NCBI GenBank assembly: GCA_021405325.1
Contig: QWII01000099.1
Coordinates: 1 to 48,921, forward strand
Direction of reading: 5' to 3'
DNA from: Caldilinea sp. CFX5
GTDB lineage: Bacteria; Chloroflexota; Anaerolineae; Caldilineales; Caldilineaceae
Length of the DNA stretch: 48,921 bases
Shown: piece by piece, positions 25,756 to 34,170 of the stretch
Layout of the letters: the number at the start of each line of letters is the position of its first letter
Position numbering within the stretch: position 1 is the first letter of the stretch
Position numbers and translations under genes: made by a program
Notes under the pieces: generated by a model
The model's input: only the letters and a program-made list of their open reading frames with translations
Told to the model about the DNA's origin: nothing
Database searches by the model: none

Positions 25756-25822
25756 CAGGACTTACGCAAGACGAATTATTGCCGGGTACCCAGAGGGTTC
25801 CCGGCGTCTTGCGTAAGTCCTG
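25756..25822. repeat. 17-bp inverted repeat with inner stem
   Basis: CAGGACTTACGCAAGAC (25756-25772) pairs perfectly with 25806-25822. The loop contains GCCGGGTACCC and GGGTTCCCGGC, which form a second stem. Related words (CGTAAGTC) occur in the nested repeat at 33896-34095. No gene is visible in 25138-25947. Confidence 0.88.
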
Positions 25823-25947
25823 TAATTCAATAAAGCATCACCCGCTCACCCCTTGCTTCCCAAATTCTCCGCTATCACCTATAATAATTCAGCCGGGTAA
25901 TCCCCTGTTGCTCGTAGCCCTGTTACCTTGTCAGAAACGGAGACGCC

Positions 25948-26496
25948 ATGAATCGTTCCCGACAACCAACCAGTCGCTGGCGTTGGCGTGCCCGCTTGGT
26001 GGCCGATTTACCTGGCGATGTGTTAGAAATCGGCGTCGGCGCCGGCGCCAATCTTCCCTATTACCGGCAAGCCGCCCGCATCTGGGCGATTGAACCTGAT
26101 GCCGAACGGGCGCAAAATGCCCGCACCGTAGCCGCGACTTGCTCGATCCCCATCACGATTGATGTGGCCGGCGCTGAACGCCTGCCCTACCCGGATGACG
26201 CTTTTGACCATGTGGTCAGCAGCCTGGTCTTCTGTTCCGTGGTCGATCAGGCGGTGGCGTTGCAGGAAATCCGGCGCGTGCTCAAGCCGGGCGGCACGTT
26301 GCATATGGTCGAGCATGTGCGCCCCGCAACGCGTTGGCTGGCAACCTTTTTCAGCGCCCTCACCCCCTGGTGGCGACGGATTGCGCACAATTGTCACCTG
26401 GATCGTCCAACCATTGACGTATTGCAGCGCGAAGGTTGGCAAGTCCAGATCCATCGCCGGCGCGCCATGTTTATCCGCATGAGTGCAAAGGTTTGA
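25948..26496 (+). CDS. class I SAM-dependent methyltransferase (Methyltransf_11 type)
   Basis: The 182-aa product has the AdoMet-binding motif VLEIGVGAGANLPYY (about 25-39), the acidic residue at the end of strand 2 (WAIEPD, about 46-51), motif DDAFDHVVSSLVFCSV and the post-motif LKPGGTLHMVEHV. This is the UbiE-like Methyltransf_11 pattern, though shorter than UbiE. CGGAGACG precedes the ATG. The substrate is unknown; it may be a quinone, lipid or small molecule. A perfect palindrome begins 6 nt after the stop. Confidence 0.85.
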   Translation: MNRSRQPTSRWRWRARLVADLPGDVLEIGVGAGANLPYYRQAARIWAIEPDAERAQNARTVAATCSIPITIDVAGAERLPYPDDAFDHVVSSLVFCSVVDQAVALQEIRRVLKPGGTLHMVEHVRPATRWLATFFSALTPWWRRIAHNCHLDRPTIDVLQREGWQVQIHRRRAMFIRMSAKV

Positions 26497-26502
26497 CATC
26501 CA

Positions 26503-26578
26503 GGCTTTGGTGCGCGGCACTGGTCAGGGTTGATTCGTTGAGCCATCCGTTTGCCGACCAGTGCCGCGCACCAAAGCC
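26503..26578. repeat. perfect 23-bp inverted repeat after the methyltransferase
   Basis: Arms 26503-26525 and 26556-26578 (ends GGCTTTGGTGCGCGGCAC) with a 30-nt loop. It begins 6 nt after the stop codon. Confidence 0.9.
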
Positions 26579-26588
26579 GTTAAACAGT

Positions 26589-26631
26589 TTGACGGGGTTG
26601 CCGCCAACTTTGTATACTACAGCACTGTAGT
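26589..26631 (+). promoter_or_regulatory. promoter with palindromic operator upstream of sod
   Basis: TTGACG (26589-26594), an 18-nt spacer and TATACT (26613-26618). The inverted repeat ACTACAG-CA-CTGTAGT (26616-26631) overlaps the -10 and the expected start point. Its shape recalls BlaI/MecI/CopY operators (TACTACA...TGTAGTA). A similar arrangement lies at 42431-42448. Confidence 0.5.
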
Positions 26632-26790
26632 TTGCTGAACCATTCGCTATAGTAGAGCAGTTTGAATTTAATTCTTTTGCCTTGCCAAACAAATTTGGCG
26701 ACAAGCCAGGCTGCCGACCCGGCAATGGCCTTTGGGCCAGCGTAAATTCCGGGGAGCTTGGGCCTGTCGCCGCCACTCAAGGAGGAAATC

Positions 26791-27399
<609 letters not shown>

Positions 27400-27442
27400 T
27401 GCGTATCTGTAGGAAATAGACTAGTATTAAATAGTTATAAGA

Positions 27443-27480
27443 CAAAAAGGAGTTGGTCTATAAAGACCAACTCCTTTTTG
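27443..27480 (+). terminator. rho-independent terminator after sod
   Basis: CAAAAAGGAGTTGGTCT (27443-27459) pairs perfectly with 27464-27480, loop ATAA, ending in CTCCTTTTTG. The rest of the gap to 27711 is AT-rich with no gene; it marks the left edge of an AT-rich segment. Confidence 0.88.
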
Positions 27481-27710
27481 TAATTTGTGGGCATAGTTTG
27501 CAGTGACGATAAATCTTCTATGAAAATAATGTAATTCAGCATTTTAGCTACTTGACAGAAAAAAAAAAGTCTGTGGTATGCTTTACATTATGCTACAAGT
27601 AGCGTTTTCCTCGCACTTCGTTTTCGTATTTAATGGTTTTGGTTGCAGATAGCATAACAATAGAACGATAACGATTCTTCAAAATTTTCTTCACAGAGGG
27701 AGTTAACCTT

Positions 27711-29171
27711 ATGCGACGATTCCGTCCTTTGGGGCTATTGCTTGTTATTGCAGCATTGCTACTAACCAGCATATCTTTCTTGACACGTTCCATGCCATCT
27801 ACTAATGTTTTTACTCGTTCAGCAAGTAGATTGGTGGCTACGCCGAATGTGATTTACTTACCACATGTAGCAAATTCTGGCTCGAAGAACGCAATTAGCC
27901 AAACAGGAGTTATCTCTGATGGCATTTCGTTGCCAAGTGATTGGAAAGCTACAGAGCCAGAACAGATGGAAACCCCTGAACCAATCCCAAATGAGGTGAT
28001 TAATACACCAGTTCTCTACATGCCAGCTCCCACCCCCGATTTGTCAATTTTGACGTCAGCAGCGCTAGATTCGATTGTCTTTACTAATCCGCGTTTACTT
28101 GGTATCCCTGTAGAAAAGCAGCCAACTTTTGGCTTGATTGCTTGGTCGCCCGATAGTAGTCGATTTATCGGCACGCTTTTGAGTGATGCCGTGATTCAGT
28201 TTGGTGATCAAGGTCGAATTATTAGTGATTTGTATCTTGGCGATAGAGAATCGGGTGAGCTAAAGCTGTGGCAGCCGAATGGCGGGTGGCCTTATTGGAG
28301 CGAGGATGGACAAAGCATTTATTACTTAAGCGCTTACGGTGATGACAATGGTCTTCACTTCGATCTATATCAGCGCGCTTGGGATTCCCAAAGTGAAGAT
28401 GCTATTTTGGTTGCCAGAGATGTGACAGCGCCTACGTTAGCACAGCCTGCCGTTACTGAATTCGCTAATCAATCTTTACTAACTCTTAACAGGGCTAATA
28501 AACTTACGCTACTACAAGCTAGAAATCAACAACTAAATGGCGCTAAGGTAAGTGGTGCGGAGGAACTTACCCAACAGCATGACTTTGCTTTGATGGTGCC
28601 AGAAATTAGCTCGTTACAATCTGCTGATTATAATCTTAGCTTTTCTGTGTCACCTGATAATAAAACTCTTGCCCTTATCTCAGTGAATCAATCCATGCTT
28701 CTAGTCAATAGTTCTGATTTTGTTGTAATCGATACAATAAGGGATACAGCATTCTACTACCGAAACCTTACTTGGGCAGCAGACAGTCAGCATTTTGCTT
28801 ATACCAATGGGAATGCTGCCTATTTGTACGACTTACAAACCAAAAGCGCTACTCCATTACTGACAAAAGCTGAACTTGGTTTGCGCACTGATGACAATCA
28901 AAGCGGGATTAATCAACCTCTTTGGTCGCCGAATCAGCAAGTTGTACTCTTATCCGCTTTTTCATCCGACTGGCTACCTAGTGATGGGACAGGTGAATCA
29001 CATTTTAAGAACTATATTTTTGCAGTGACTAGGGATGGTAAAAACAAGAAAGCAATTTCTACTTACACAATGAATTCTATGTCACCTGACAGTTCCTCTG
29101 CAATTGTAGAGCAATGGAATTCAGAGCGACAGCAATATGAAAAGTTCTTAGTGGATGTTACTTGGCAATAA
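27711..29171 (+). CDS. exported beta-propeller-like (TolB/PD40) protein
   Basis: The 486-aa product has an N-terminal signal/anchor (RRFRPLGLLLVIAALLLTSISFL). Repeated blades resemble PD40/TolB WD-like repeats: AWSPDSSRFIGTLL (about 143), SVSPDNKTLALIS (about 320), TWAADSQHFAYTN and PLWSPNQQVVLLSAF. Sequence between 60 and 110 is Pro-rich. GAGGGAG precedes the ATG. Base composition is clearly lower in GC than the surroundings (for example 19 of 60 G+C at 28681-28740, against 35 of 60 at 9841-9900), suggesting acquisition from another genome. The next gene starts 17 nt downstream and is also exported. No enzyme motif is seen; it is likely a surface binding protein. Confidence 0.72.
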   Translation: MRRFRPLGLLLVIAALLLTSISFLTRSMPSTNVFTRSASRLVATPNVIYLPHVANSGSKNAISQTGVISDGISLPSDWKATEPEQMETPEPIPNEVINTPVLYMPAPTPDLSILTSAALDSIVFTNPRLLGIPVEKQPTFGLIAWSPDSSRFIGTLLSDAVIQFGDQGRIISDLYLGDRESGELKLWQPNGGWPYWSEDGQSIYYLSAYGDDNGLHFDLYQRAWDSQSEDAILVARDVTAPTLAQPAVTEFANQSLLTLNRANKLTLLQARNQQLNGAKVSGAEELTQQHDFALMVPEISSLQSADYNLSFSVSPDNKTLALISVNQSMLLVNSSDFVVIDTIRDTAFYYRNLTWAADSQHFAYTNGNAAYLYDLQTKSATPLLTKAELGLRTDDNQSGINQPLWSPNQQVVLLSAFSSDWLPSDGTGESHFKNYIFAVTRDGKNKKAISTYTMNSMSPDSSSAIVEQWNSERQQYEKFLVDVTWQ

Positions 29172-29188
29172 CGCGAAGGGAGGGATAT

Positions 29189-30379
29189 ATGATGGATACG
29201 AAGACATTAAAAAATTTCAAGTCATTGATTTATTGGCTACTAATCAGTGTTTTTTGTGTGGGAATTTTCCTTTGGGCAGATGCGATTCCTGCGAAAGCAA
29301 TTGGTTATCTAACCATTAGTGTGACTAATCCTAACTGTAATGGTTACGGAGCAACATGGAGTTACTCAGATATTGACACTGCTGTTAAAGACACAGTCCC
29401 AGTTGAATGGTGGCCACCTAGCCAGCTGGGAGGAATTTTAACTCATAGTGGGCTTCAAACTGCGTCCGTGATTGTTAGAAGTCGTATCACATGGAATAAA
29501 TCAACTCCATTAAATTCCAATTACCACTATACTTCAGCTAACTGGAATTCGCGGGCAGTTCCCCAACCACCTCTTTCTAGCGCCTGTAATGATTACACAA
29601 TGAATACAGTGCTAAATGCACGGAATTACAGTGATGCAACTTACAATTCCAACCTTGCAACTGATCAGACATCGGGTAATCACATCGTCAATATAAGCGG
29701 GACACCTGAAATGATCGGCTTTAGGAAACCAACACAAGTCAGATCAACCGTTTGTGCTGAACAAAGCGATGACTGGAGATTTTGTGCAATCAGCTCATTA
29801 GAAGCCGATCTTTACCGGGAAAACAATCGGTATGCGCGTCGCTTGAATTCAGAACCATCAAACAAAATTCGTTTTGAAGCAGAAACGTTTGCAAGCCGTG
29901 TAGCAAGAGGCGATGCATGGTATTGTGTTACGAATGTTAGCGGTTACAAAAATAAGTGCTTTATGCATTCACTTCCTAATGATGGCACAGCCTTTGCCGC
30001 AAATGCTGGATACGTGTCGAATAGTCCTTATATGGAATACAATGTGTTTTTCCCACAAACAAACGGGACTGCTTGGTATGTATGGGTTCGCGGTTACGGA
30101 TGTAGCTATAGTAATGATTCATTGCATATCCGTGTATTTAGTACTTCATCCCCAGTTAGCCTTGCTGAAAGTATGACGGGGTGGAATAGTTGCAGTTGGC
30201 AATGGTGGAGTGTAAAGGAAAACGGCCAAAGGGCAGTAATTACTGCCGCTACCGACAATAATTGGATTGCACTAAAGAAATTGCAACTCTTCATGTACGA
30301 GGATGGTATGCGGGTTGATCGAATCGTACTGGCTCAAGATCCCAACTATAACCCGACTAATGATTCTTGGGCGAACTGA
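29189..30379 (+). CDS. secreted protein with C-terminal carbohydrate-binding-like module
   Basis: The 396-aa product has a signal peptide with likely cleavage after AKA37. Residues about 40-225 are Ser/Asn/Tyr-rich with several Cys and no recognised fold. The last ~165 residues (IRFEAETF ... YMEYNVFF ... WYVWVRGYG ... EDGMRVDRIVLAQDPNYNPT) resemble the CBM6/35-like modules found at the end of bacterial glycosidases. GGGAGGGA precedes two adjacent ATGs at 29189 and 29192. It shares the low GC content of the upstream gene and is probably cotranscribed with it. It may attach to a polysaccharide; no catalytic residues are evident. Confidence 0.72.
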   Translation: MMDTKTLKNFKSLIYWLLISVFCVGIFLWADAIPAKAIGYLTISVTNPNCNGYGATWSYSDIDTAVKDTVPVEWWPPSQLGGILTHSGLQTASVIVRSRITWNKSTPLNSNYHYTSANWNSRAVPQPPLSSACNDYTMNTVLNARNYSDATYNSNLATDQTSGNHIVNISGTPEMIGFRKPTQVRSTVCAEQSDDWRFCAISSLEADLYRENNRYARRLNSEPSNKIRFEAETFASRVARGDAWYCVTNVSGYKNKCFMHSLPNDGTAFAANAGYVSNSPYMEYNVFFPQTNGTAWYVWVRGYGCSYSNDSLHIRVFSTSSPVSLAESMTGWNSCSWQWWSVKENGQRAVITAATDNNWIALKKLQLFMYEDGMRVDRIVLAQDPNYNPTNDSWAN

Positions 30380-30416
30380 CATCAAAAGTTTGTTCAAAGC
30401 TAATCCAAGTAATTTA

Positions 30417-30445
30417 GAATAGTCAGACAAATTGTCTAACTATTC
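30417..30445 (+). terminator. hairpin downstream of the secreted CBM-like gene
   Basis: GAATAGTCAGACAA pairs with TTGTCTAACTATTC (one mismatch) around a single A. It lies 37 nt after the stop and 4 nt before the larger palindrome at 30450. Confidence 0.75.
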
Positions 30446-30449
30446 CTGG

Positions 30450-30528
30450 TACGCCGTAATAGAAACATATCTGAGAAGCCCATTTTTGAAAAAAGTAGGC
30501 TTCTCAGATATGTTTCTATTACGGCGTA
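30450..30528. repeat. perfect 31-bp inverted repeat between convergent genes
   Basis: Arms 30450-30480 and 30498-30528 pair perfectly around a 17-nt loop containing TTTTTGAAAAAA. The right arm covers the stop codon and last codons of the M42 peptidase gene (stop at 30519-30521), so part of this palindrome is coding. Confidence 0.92.
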
Positions 30529-31577
30529 AAATCTTCAATACCTATAAGATTGACCATAAACGCAGCCAGCAGATCGGCCGCTTTATCAATATCATCCAGG
30601 GCGATGGTTTCGACGGCGCTGTGCATGTAGCGGTTGGGGATGCTGATCAGCCCGGTGACGACACCGGCGCGCGAGAGTTGGATGGCGTTGGCGTCAGTGC
30701 CGGTGCCGCGGTTGTGGGCGGCGATTTGATAGGGAATTTGTTGATTGTTGGCTGTTTCGACCAGGCGGGTAAAGAGCCGGGGATTGACATTTGGTCCCCG
30801 CTCAATGACTGGGCCGCTGCCCAGCTTGATGTCGCCGCCCTGTTTCTGATCCATCGTTGGGCAGTCGGTGGCGTGGGTGACATCGACGGCGATGCCGATG
30901 TGGGGGGCGACGCCAAAGGTGCTGGTGTAGGCGCCGCGTAGACCGATCTCTTCCTGCACGGTCGAGACGGCGTAGATCGCACAATTAAGCGGTTGTACCG
31001 CTGCCCGCCGGAGCGCTTCGATTACCACCCAGACGCCGGTGATGTTGTCCATGCCCGGTGCATTAGCGAGACCATTGCGCAGCTCCTGGTAGCCTAGCTC
31101 CAGCGTCACCGGGTCGCCGATCATCACTACGCCGGCGGCGTCGGCTTTGTCACGCGCGCCAATGTCCAGCCACATCTCCTCCAGTTTGACCACCTTGTTG
31201 CGTTCATCTTCTTTGAGTAGATGGATCGGCTTGCGGGCAATCACCGCCGGAATCGGGCCGCTTTGGGTCCAGACGGTCATGCGCTGGCCGATCAACTGCT
31301 GTGGGTCCCAGCCGCCGATCGGCTTCGTGTAGAGATAGCCCTTGTCATCAATATAGGTGACGACCAGGCCGATCTGGTCACAGTGGCCGGCGAGCAAAAC
31401 ACGCTGCGCCGCACCGGGATTCTTGGCGACGATCACATTGCCGTGGACATCGGTCGTCACTTGGTCGGCAAAACCTTTGACATAATCGCGCACTACGGCC
31501 TGCGCCGGTTGTTCATAACCGGAGGGGCTGGGCGCTACCAGGAGCGCTTTCAAAAATTCATGGGCTTGGGGTTCCAT
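30519..31577 (-). CDS. M42 family metallopeptidase (glutamyl aminopeptidase/FrvX-like)
   Basis: The 352-aa product is a full-length M42 co-catalytic metallopeptidase, which trims peptides from the N-terminus in large tetrahedral complexes. Candidate metal ligands and catalytic residues are His65 (LAGHCDQIG), Asp177 (GMDNITG), Glu209-Glu210 (TVQEEIGLRGA), Asp232 (VDVTHATD) and His323 (RYMHSAVE). The ribosome site before ATG 31577 is weak (AGAAAGTG). The last three codons and the stop are encoded within an arm of the palindrome 30450-30528. Old annotations call this family cellulase M or endoglucanase, which is misleading. Confidence 0.9.
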   Translation of the reverse strand: MEPQAHEFLKALLVAPSPSGYEQPAQAVVRDYVKGFADQVTTDVHGNVIVAKNPGAAQRVLLAGHCDQIGLVVTYIDDKGYLYTKPIGGWDPQQLIGQRMTVWTQSGPIPAVIARKPIHLLKEDERNKVVKLEEMWLDIGARDKADAAGVVMIGDPVTLELGYQELRNGLANAPGMDNITGVWVVIEALRRAAVQPLNCAIYAVSTVQEEIGLRGAYTSTFGVAPHIGIAVDVTHATDCPTMDQKQGGDIKLGSGPVIERGPNVNPRLFTRLVETANNQQIPYQIAAHNRGTGTDANAIQLSRAGVVTGLISIPNRYMHSAVETIALDDIDKAADLLAAFMVNLIGIEDFTP

Positions 31578-31734
31578 AAGCGGGTCACTTTCTGCTGAGT
31601 ATCAAGTTGTCGGGTAATCAGACCTCTTATTCTACAACAAAAGTCTATGCGTCCCCTAATGGAATGCCGTCTCCGGTGGGCGTCCTCTTTTGTTGCAACC
31701 AAATGTGGAATTTCTGGCTGAGACCCTAGACGGA

Positions 31735-31764
31735 TTGACAAAATGACCGGAGTTGCGGTACGCT
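31735..31764 (+). promoter_or_regulatory. putative promoter for the Tat-ORF/methyltransferase pair
   Basis: Consensus TTGACA (31735-31740), 18-nt spacer, TACGCT (31759-31764). The leader to the ATG at 31831 would be about 60 nt. Confidence 0.5.
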
Positions 31765-31830
31765 CATGGCCTACCCGCTTTACCAGCTTCCAATCATACC
31801 GTCATTCTTATCATCAGAAGGAGAAATGCT

Positions 31831-32046
31831 ATGTGTGTTCCAGCCTGTACGCGCAAAATTGCCGCTGATTTGAGCCGCCGTAATTTTCTCAGGGGCGTGG
31901 CCGGGGCCACGGCTGCTGCCGCCACGGTTGCCGTCGCCGGTTGCAACCCCATGATCGACCCCAATCACCAAGTGCGTAGCGCCTCGGCCAAAGCCATGAT
32001 GAGTGGCACGGTGAGCTTTAGCGGCATCGTCGATGCCCTGGTGTAA
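31831..32046 (+). pseudogene. Tat-signal ORF, likely truncated N-terminus of an exported enzyme
   Basis: The 71-aa product begins with a twin-arginine signal (LSRRNFLRG, then AAAATVAVAGC, a possible lipobox). It ends only 33 residues after that Cys, at SGTVSFSGIVDALV. A good ribosome site (AGGAGA) and an upstream TTGACA promoter show it can be expressed. From memory, Tat-exported cyclase/kynurenine-formamidase-like proteins have similar N-termini with Cys near the start and a SFSxVVDLTH motif where this one stops. That makes a truncated remnant the most likely reading. A genuine small Tat lipoprotein is the alternative. The methyltransferase gene starts 6 nt after the stop. Confidence 0.5.
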
Positions 32047-32052
32047 TCAATC

Positions 32053-32715
32053 ATGACCACTGCCCAACAACCGTGGGAACACCCGGACTGGTACGATCTG
32101 CACGACAATACTGCTGTTGCCGGCCCGGAACGGGAGCCTGAGCATTATCGCGAGTTTGTGCTGACCTTGCCGCCGTTGGATCGCAACGATCATCTGGTCG
32201 ATGTTGGCGCTGGGACGGGCAAACTCGCGCTGCTGGTGGCGAAAGGCTATCCTCGGCTGGGGAAAGTCACCTTGATCGACCCTAACGCCGACAAACTCGA
32301 ACGCGCCCGGGAGCGTTTGACCGCCGCATTGCCCAATGCGCAGGTTGTCAGCCTAACTGCATCCCTGGGAACGCGCAAACCGTTGCCGACGCTGGATGGC
32401 ACCATTGCCATTATCGGCAGCGTCCTCATGCCGGTGATGTTGCAGCAAGGCGGCCCGTTGACCGATGGGCTGGCCTGGTTGCGCCGCGTACTCACTGAGG
32501 TGCATGGCGCGCTGCAACCCGGTTGCTGGCTCTATGACTTGGAGACGTTGGCTGGGCCGTGGGAGCAGAGCGGCTTGAGTGATCCCGTGCGCCGTCTCCA
32601 CTTGCCCGAACTGGCCGATGAGTTCTGGCGCGCCGGTTTTGCCTCGGTGGAGTGCATGTATCGCTTCCGCGACCGCGTGGTGATCCGGGCGCAAAAGCCG
32701 GTGGAGCGGAGATAA
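32053..32715 (+). CDS. class I SAM-dependent methyltransferase
   Basis: The 220-aa product has motif I LVDVGAGTGKLALLV (about 48-62), an acidic residue ending strand 2 (VTLIDPN), and a Pro/Gly-rich linker before HGALQPGCWLYDLE. The N-terminus WEHPDWYDLHDNTAV resembles small-molecule methyltransferases. The gene lies 6 nt after the truncated Tat-signal ORF and has no ribosome site of its own, so translation may be coupled. The substrate is unknown. A palindrome starts 3 nt after its stop and ends at the next gene's stop. Confidence 0.82.
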   Translation: MTTAQQPWEHPDWYDLHDNTAVAGPEREPEHYREFVLTLPPLDRNDHLVDVGAGTGKLALLVAKGYPRLGKVTLIDPNADKLERARERLTAALPNAQVVSLTASLGTRKPLPTLDGTIAIIGSVLMPVMLQQGGPLTDGLAWLRRVLTEVHGALQPGCWLYDLETLAGPWEQSGLSDPVRRLHLPELADEFWRAGFASVECMYRFRDRVVIRAQKPVERR

Positions 32716-32718
32716 AGC

Positions 32719-32804
32719 ATAGAATGCGGATGGCGCGGATTAGGCGGATTTACGCTGATTTTCTTCCGCTTTTATCCGCCTAATCCGCGCCATCCGCATT
32801 CTAT
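32719..32804. repeat. perfect 31-bp inverted repeat between convergent genes, CGGATT/GCGGAT type
   Basis: Arms 32719-32749 and 32774-32804 pair perfectly around a 24-nt loop. It fills the whole space between the methyltransferase stop (32715) and the aldo/keto reductase stop (32805). Words GCGGATTAGGCGGAT resemble the repeat at 3749. Confidence 0.92.
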
Positions 32805-33776
32805 CTACACCGTCTTCACCAAATTAAAATCGCGGCGCAACCCAGCAAACGCGCCACCCGCCTCTTCCTTGACCGCCGTGTCAAACATCCCCGTCACTTC
32901 AGCGTACTCAGCATCACTCAAATTGACAGTAAACCCTGCCAGCGATGCGTGCAGTTGCCGCTCCGAACTAACGCCGATGATCGGATTGGTCACTGCCGGT
33001 GAGTGGCGCAGCCAGGCGACCACCAATTGCGCCGGATGCAGATTGCGATCCGCAGCAAATTCAAGGAAGCGCTTAAGCCCGTCGCCATACTTCTCCAACC
33101 AGCGGGGGATGCGGGCATCGGTTGCACCGCGCGAATCCTCTGGGATAGCGGCGCCCGGCGTATATTTGCCGGCAAAGAGGCCAAAGGCCAGCGGGCGATA
33201 GACGGTGATGGCAATCTTCTCAGCCAGCGCTTGGGGCAACACTTCCACCTCGACGCCCCGTTCAATCGGGTTGTAGGGGATCTGGTTGCAGACCAGGCGG
33301 GGCCAGCCGTGACGGTCGGCAATGCTGTTCATGTGCGCCAGCAGCCAGGCCGGATAGTTGCAACAGCCGACAAAGCGCGCCTTCCCCGCTTGCACTACGT
33401 CGTTGAGCGCCGCCATCATCGCCGTGGTGTCCATGCCCGGCTTGGGCCAGTGGAGCATGTAGAGATCAACATAGTCGAGTTGCATCCGTTGCAAACTCTC
33501 ATCCAGGCTGCTGCGGATCACTTGGGGATCAATGTTGTTAACCTTGGTAGCGACAAAAAGCTGGTCGCGCCGCCCTTTGAGAATGTGGCCCAAAATGGTT
33601 TCCGTGCCGCCGTTGACATACATGGCCGCCGTGTCGATAAAATTGACGCCATGCGCGATGGCCGTTGTCAGAATGCGGTCGGCCTCGGCCTGGTCACAGC
33701 GGTCGCCAAACATCATTGTCCCCAAACATAATTCCGAAACGGTAACGCCGGTTGCGCCGAATGGTACGTAGTTCAT
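32805..33776 (-). CDS. aldo/keto reductase family oxidoreductase
   Basis: The 323-aa product has the AKR tetrad Asp48 (FIDTAAMY), Tyr53, Lys78 (VATKV) and His109 (YMLHW), plus the NADPH-binding tail IIGVSSERQL. It should reduce aldehydes, ketones or sugar lactones with NADPH. It belongs to the YajO/IolS-like group of single-domain AKRs; the substrate is unknown. ATG at 33776 has AAGGAATCACC upstream. The palindrome 32719-32804 abuts its stop. Confidence 0.92.
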   Translation of the reverse strand: MNYVPFGATGVTVSELCLGTMMFGDRCDQAEADRILTTAIAHGVNFIDTAAMYVNGGTETILGHILKGRRDQLFVATKVNNIDPQVIRSSLDESLQRMQLDYVDLYMLHWPKPGMDTTAMMAALNDVVQAGKARFVGCCNYPAWLLAHMNSIADRHGWPRLVCNQIPYNPIERGVEVEVLPQALAEKIAITVYRPLAFGLFAGKYTPGAAIPEDSRGATDARIPRWLEKYGDGLKRFLEFAADRNLHPAQLVVAWLRHSPAVTNPIIGVSSERQLHASLAGFTVNLSDAEYAEVTGMFDTAVKEEAGGAFAGLRRDFNLVKTV

Positions 33777-33895
33777 GTGGTGATTCCTTTCAATTAACGC
33801 GGTGATTCGTGATTTGTAATTCGTGATTCGTAATTCGTGTTGCCCAATCTCTAAATCTCTGAATCTCCTAACCTGGGCAAGCCAGAACCAAAGAA

Positions 33896-34095
33896 GTTAA
33901 CACGGATAAGGAAGAACACAGATATTTCTATAGAAGTTACGTACCAAGTACAAGGGTAGACCGGCCAGACCTCCGGGAAGGGGGCAGGAACGGCTCTGTA
34001 TGACAAGCCACGATTTGCCCCCTTCCCGGAGGTCTGGCCGACCCGTGCGTAAGTCTTGTCCTATTCAATCCGTGTTTCTCCCTATCTGTGTTAAC
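33896..34095. repeat. palindrome nested within a palindrome
   Basis: The outer arms GTTAACACGGATA... (from 33896) and ...ATCTGTGTTAAC (to 34095) pair imperfectly. Inside lies a perfect 25-bp inverted repeat (33962-33986 with 34016-34040, ends CGGCCAGACCTCCGGGAAG). The layout suggests insertion of one palindrome into the loop of another. The remaining gap (33777-33895 and 34096-34170) has a short ATTCGTGATT repeat at about 33803-33837 and no gene. Confidence 0.85.
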
Positions 34096-34170
34096 TAAAA
34101 TTCGTGTCTGTTGTTGGAGCTTTTGGGTGGTTAGCGCCTAATCGCTATGCGTCAACTGGCGTAGGTCGTT

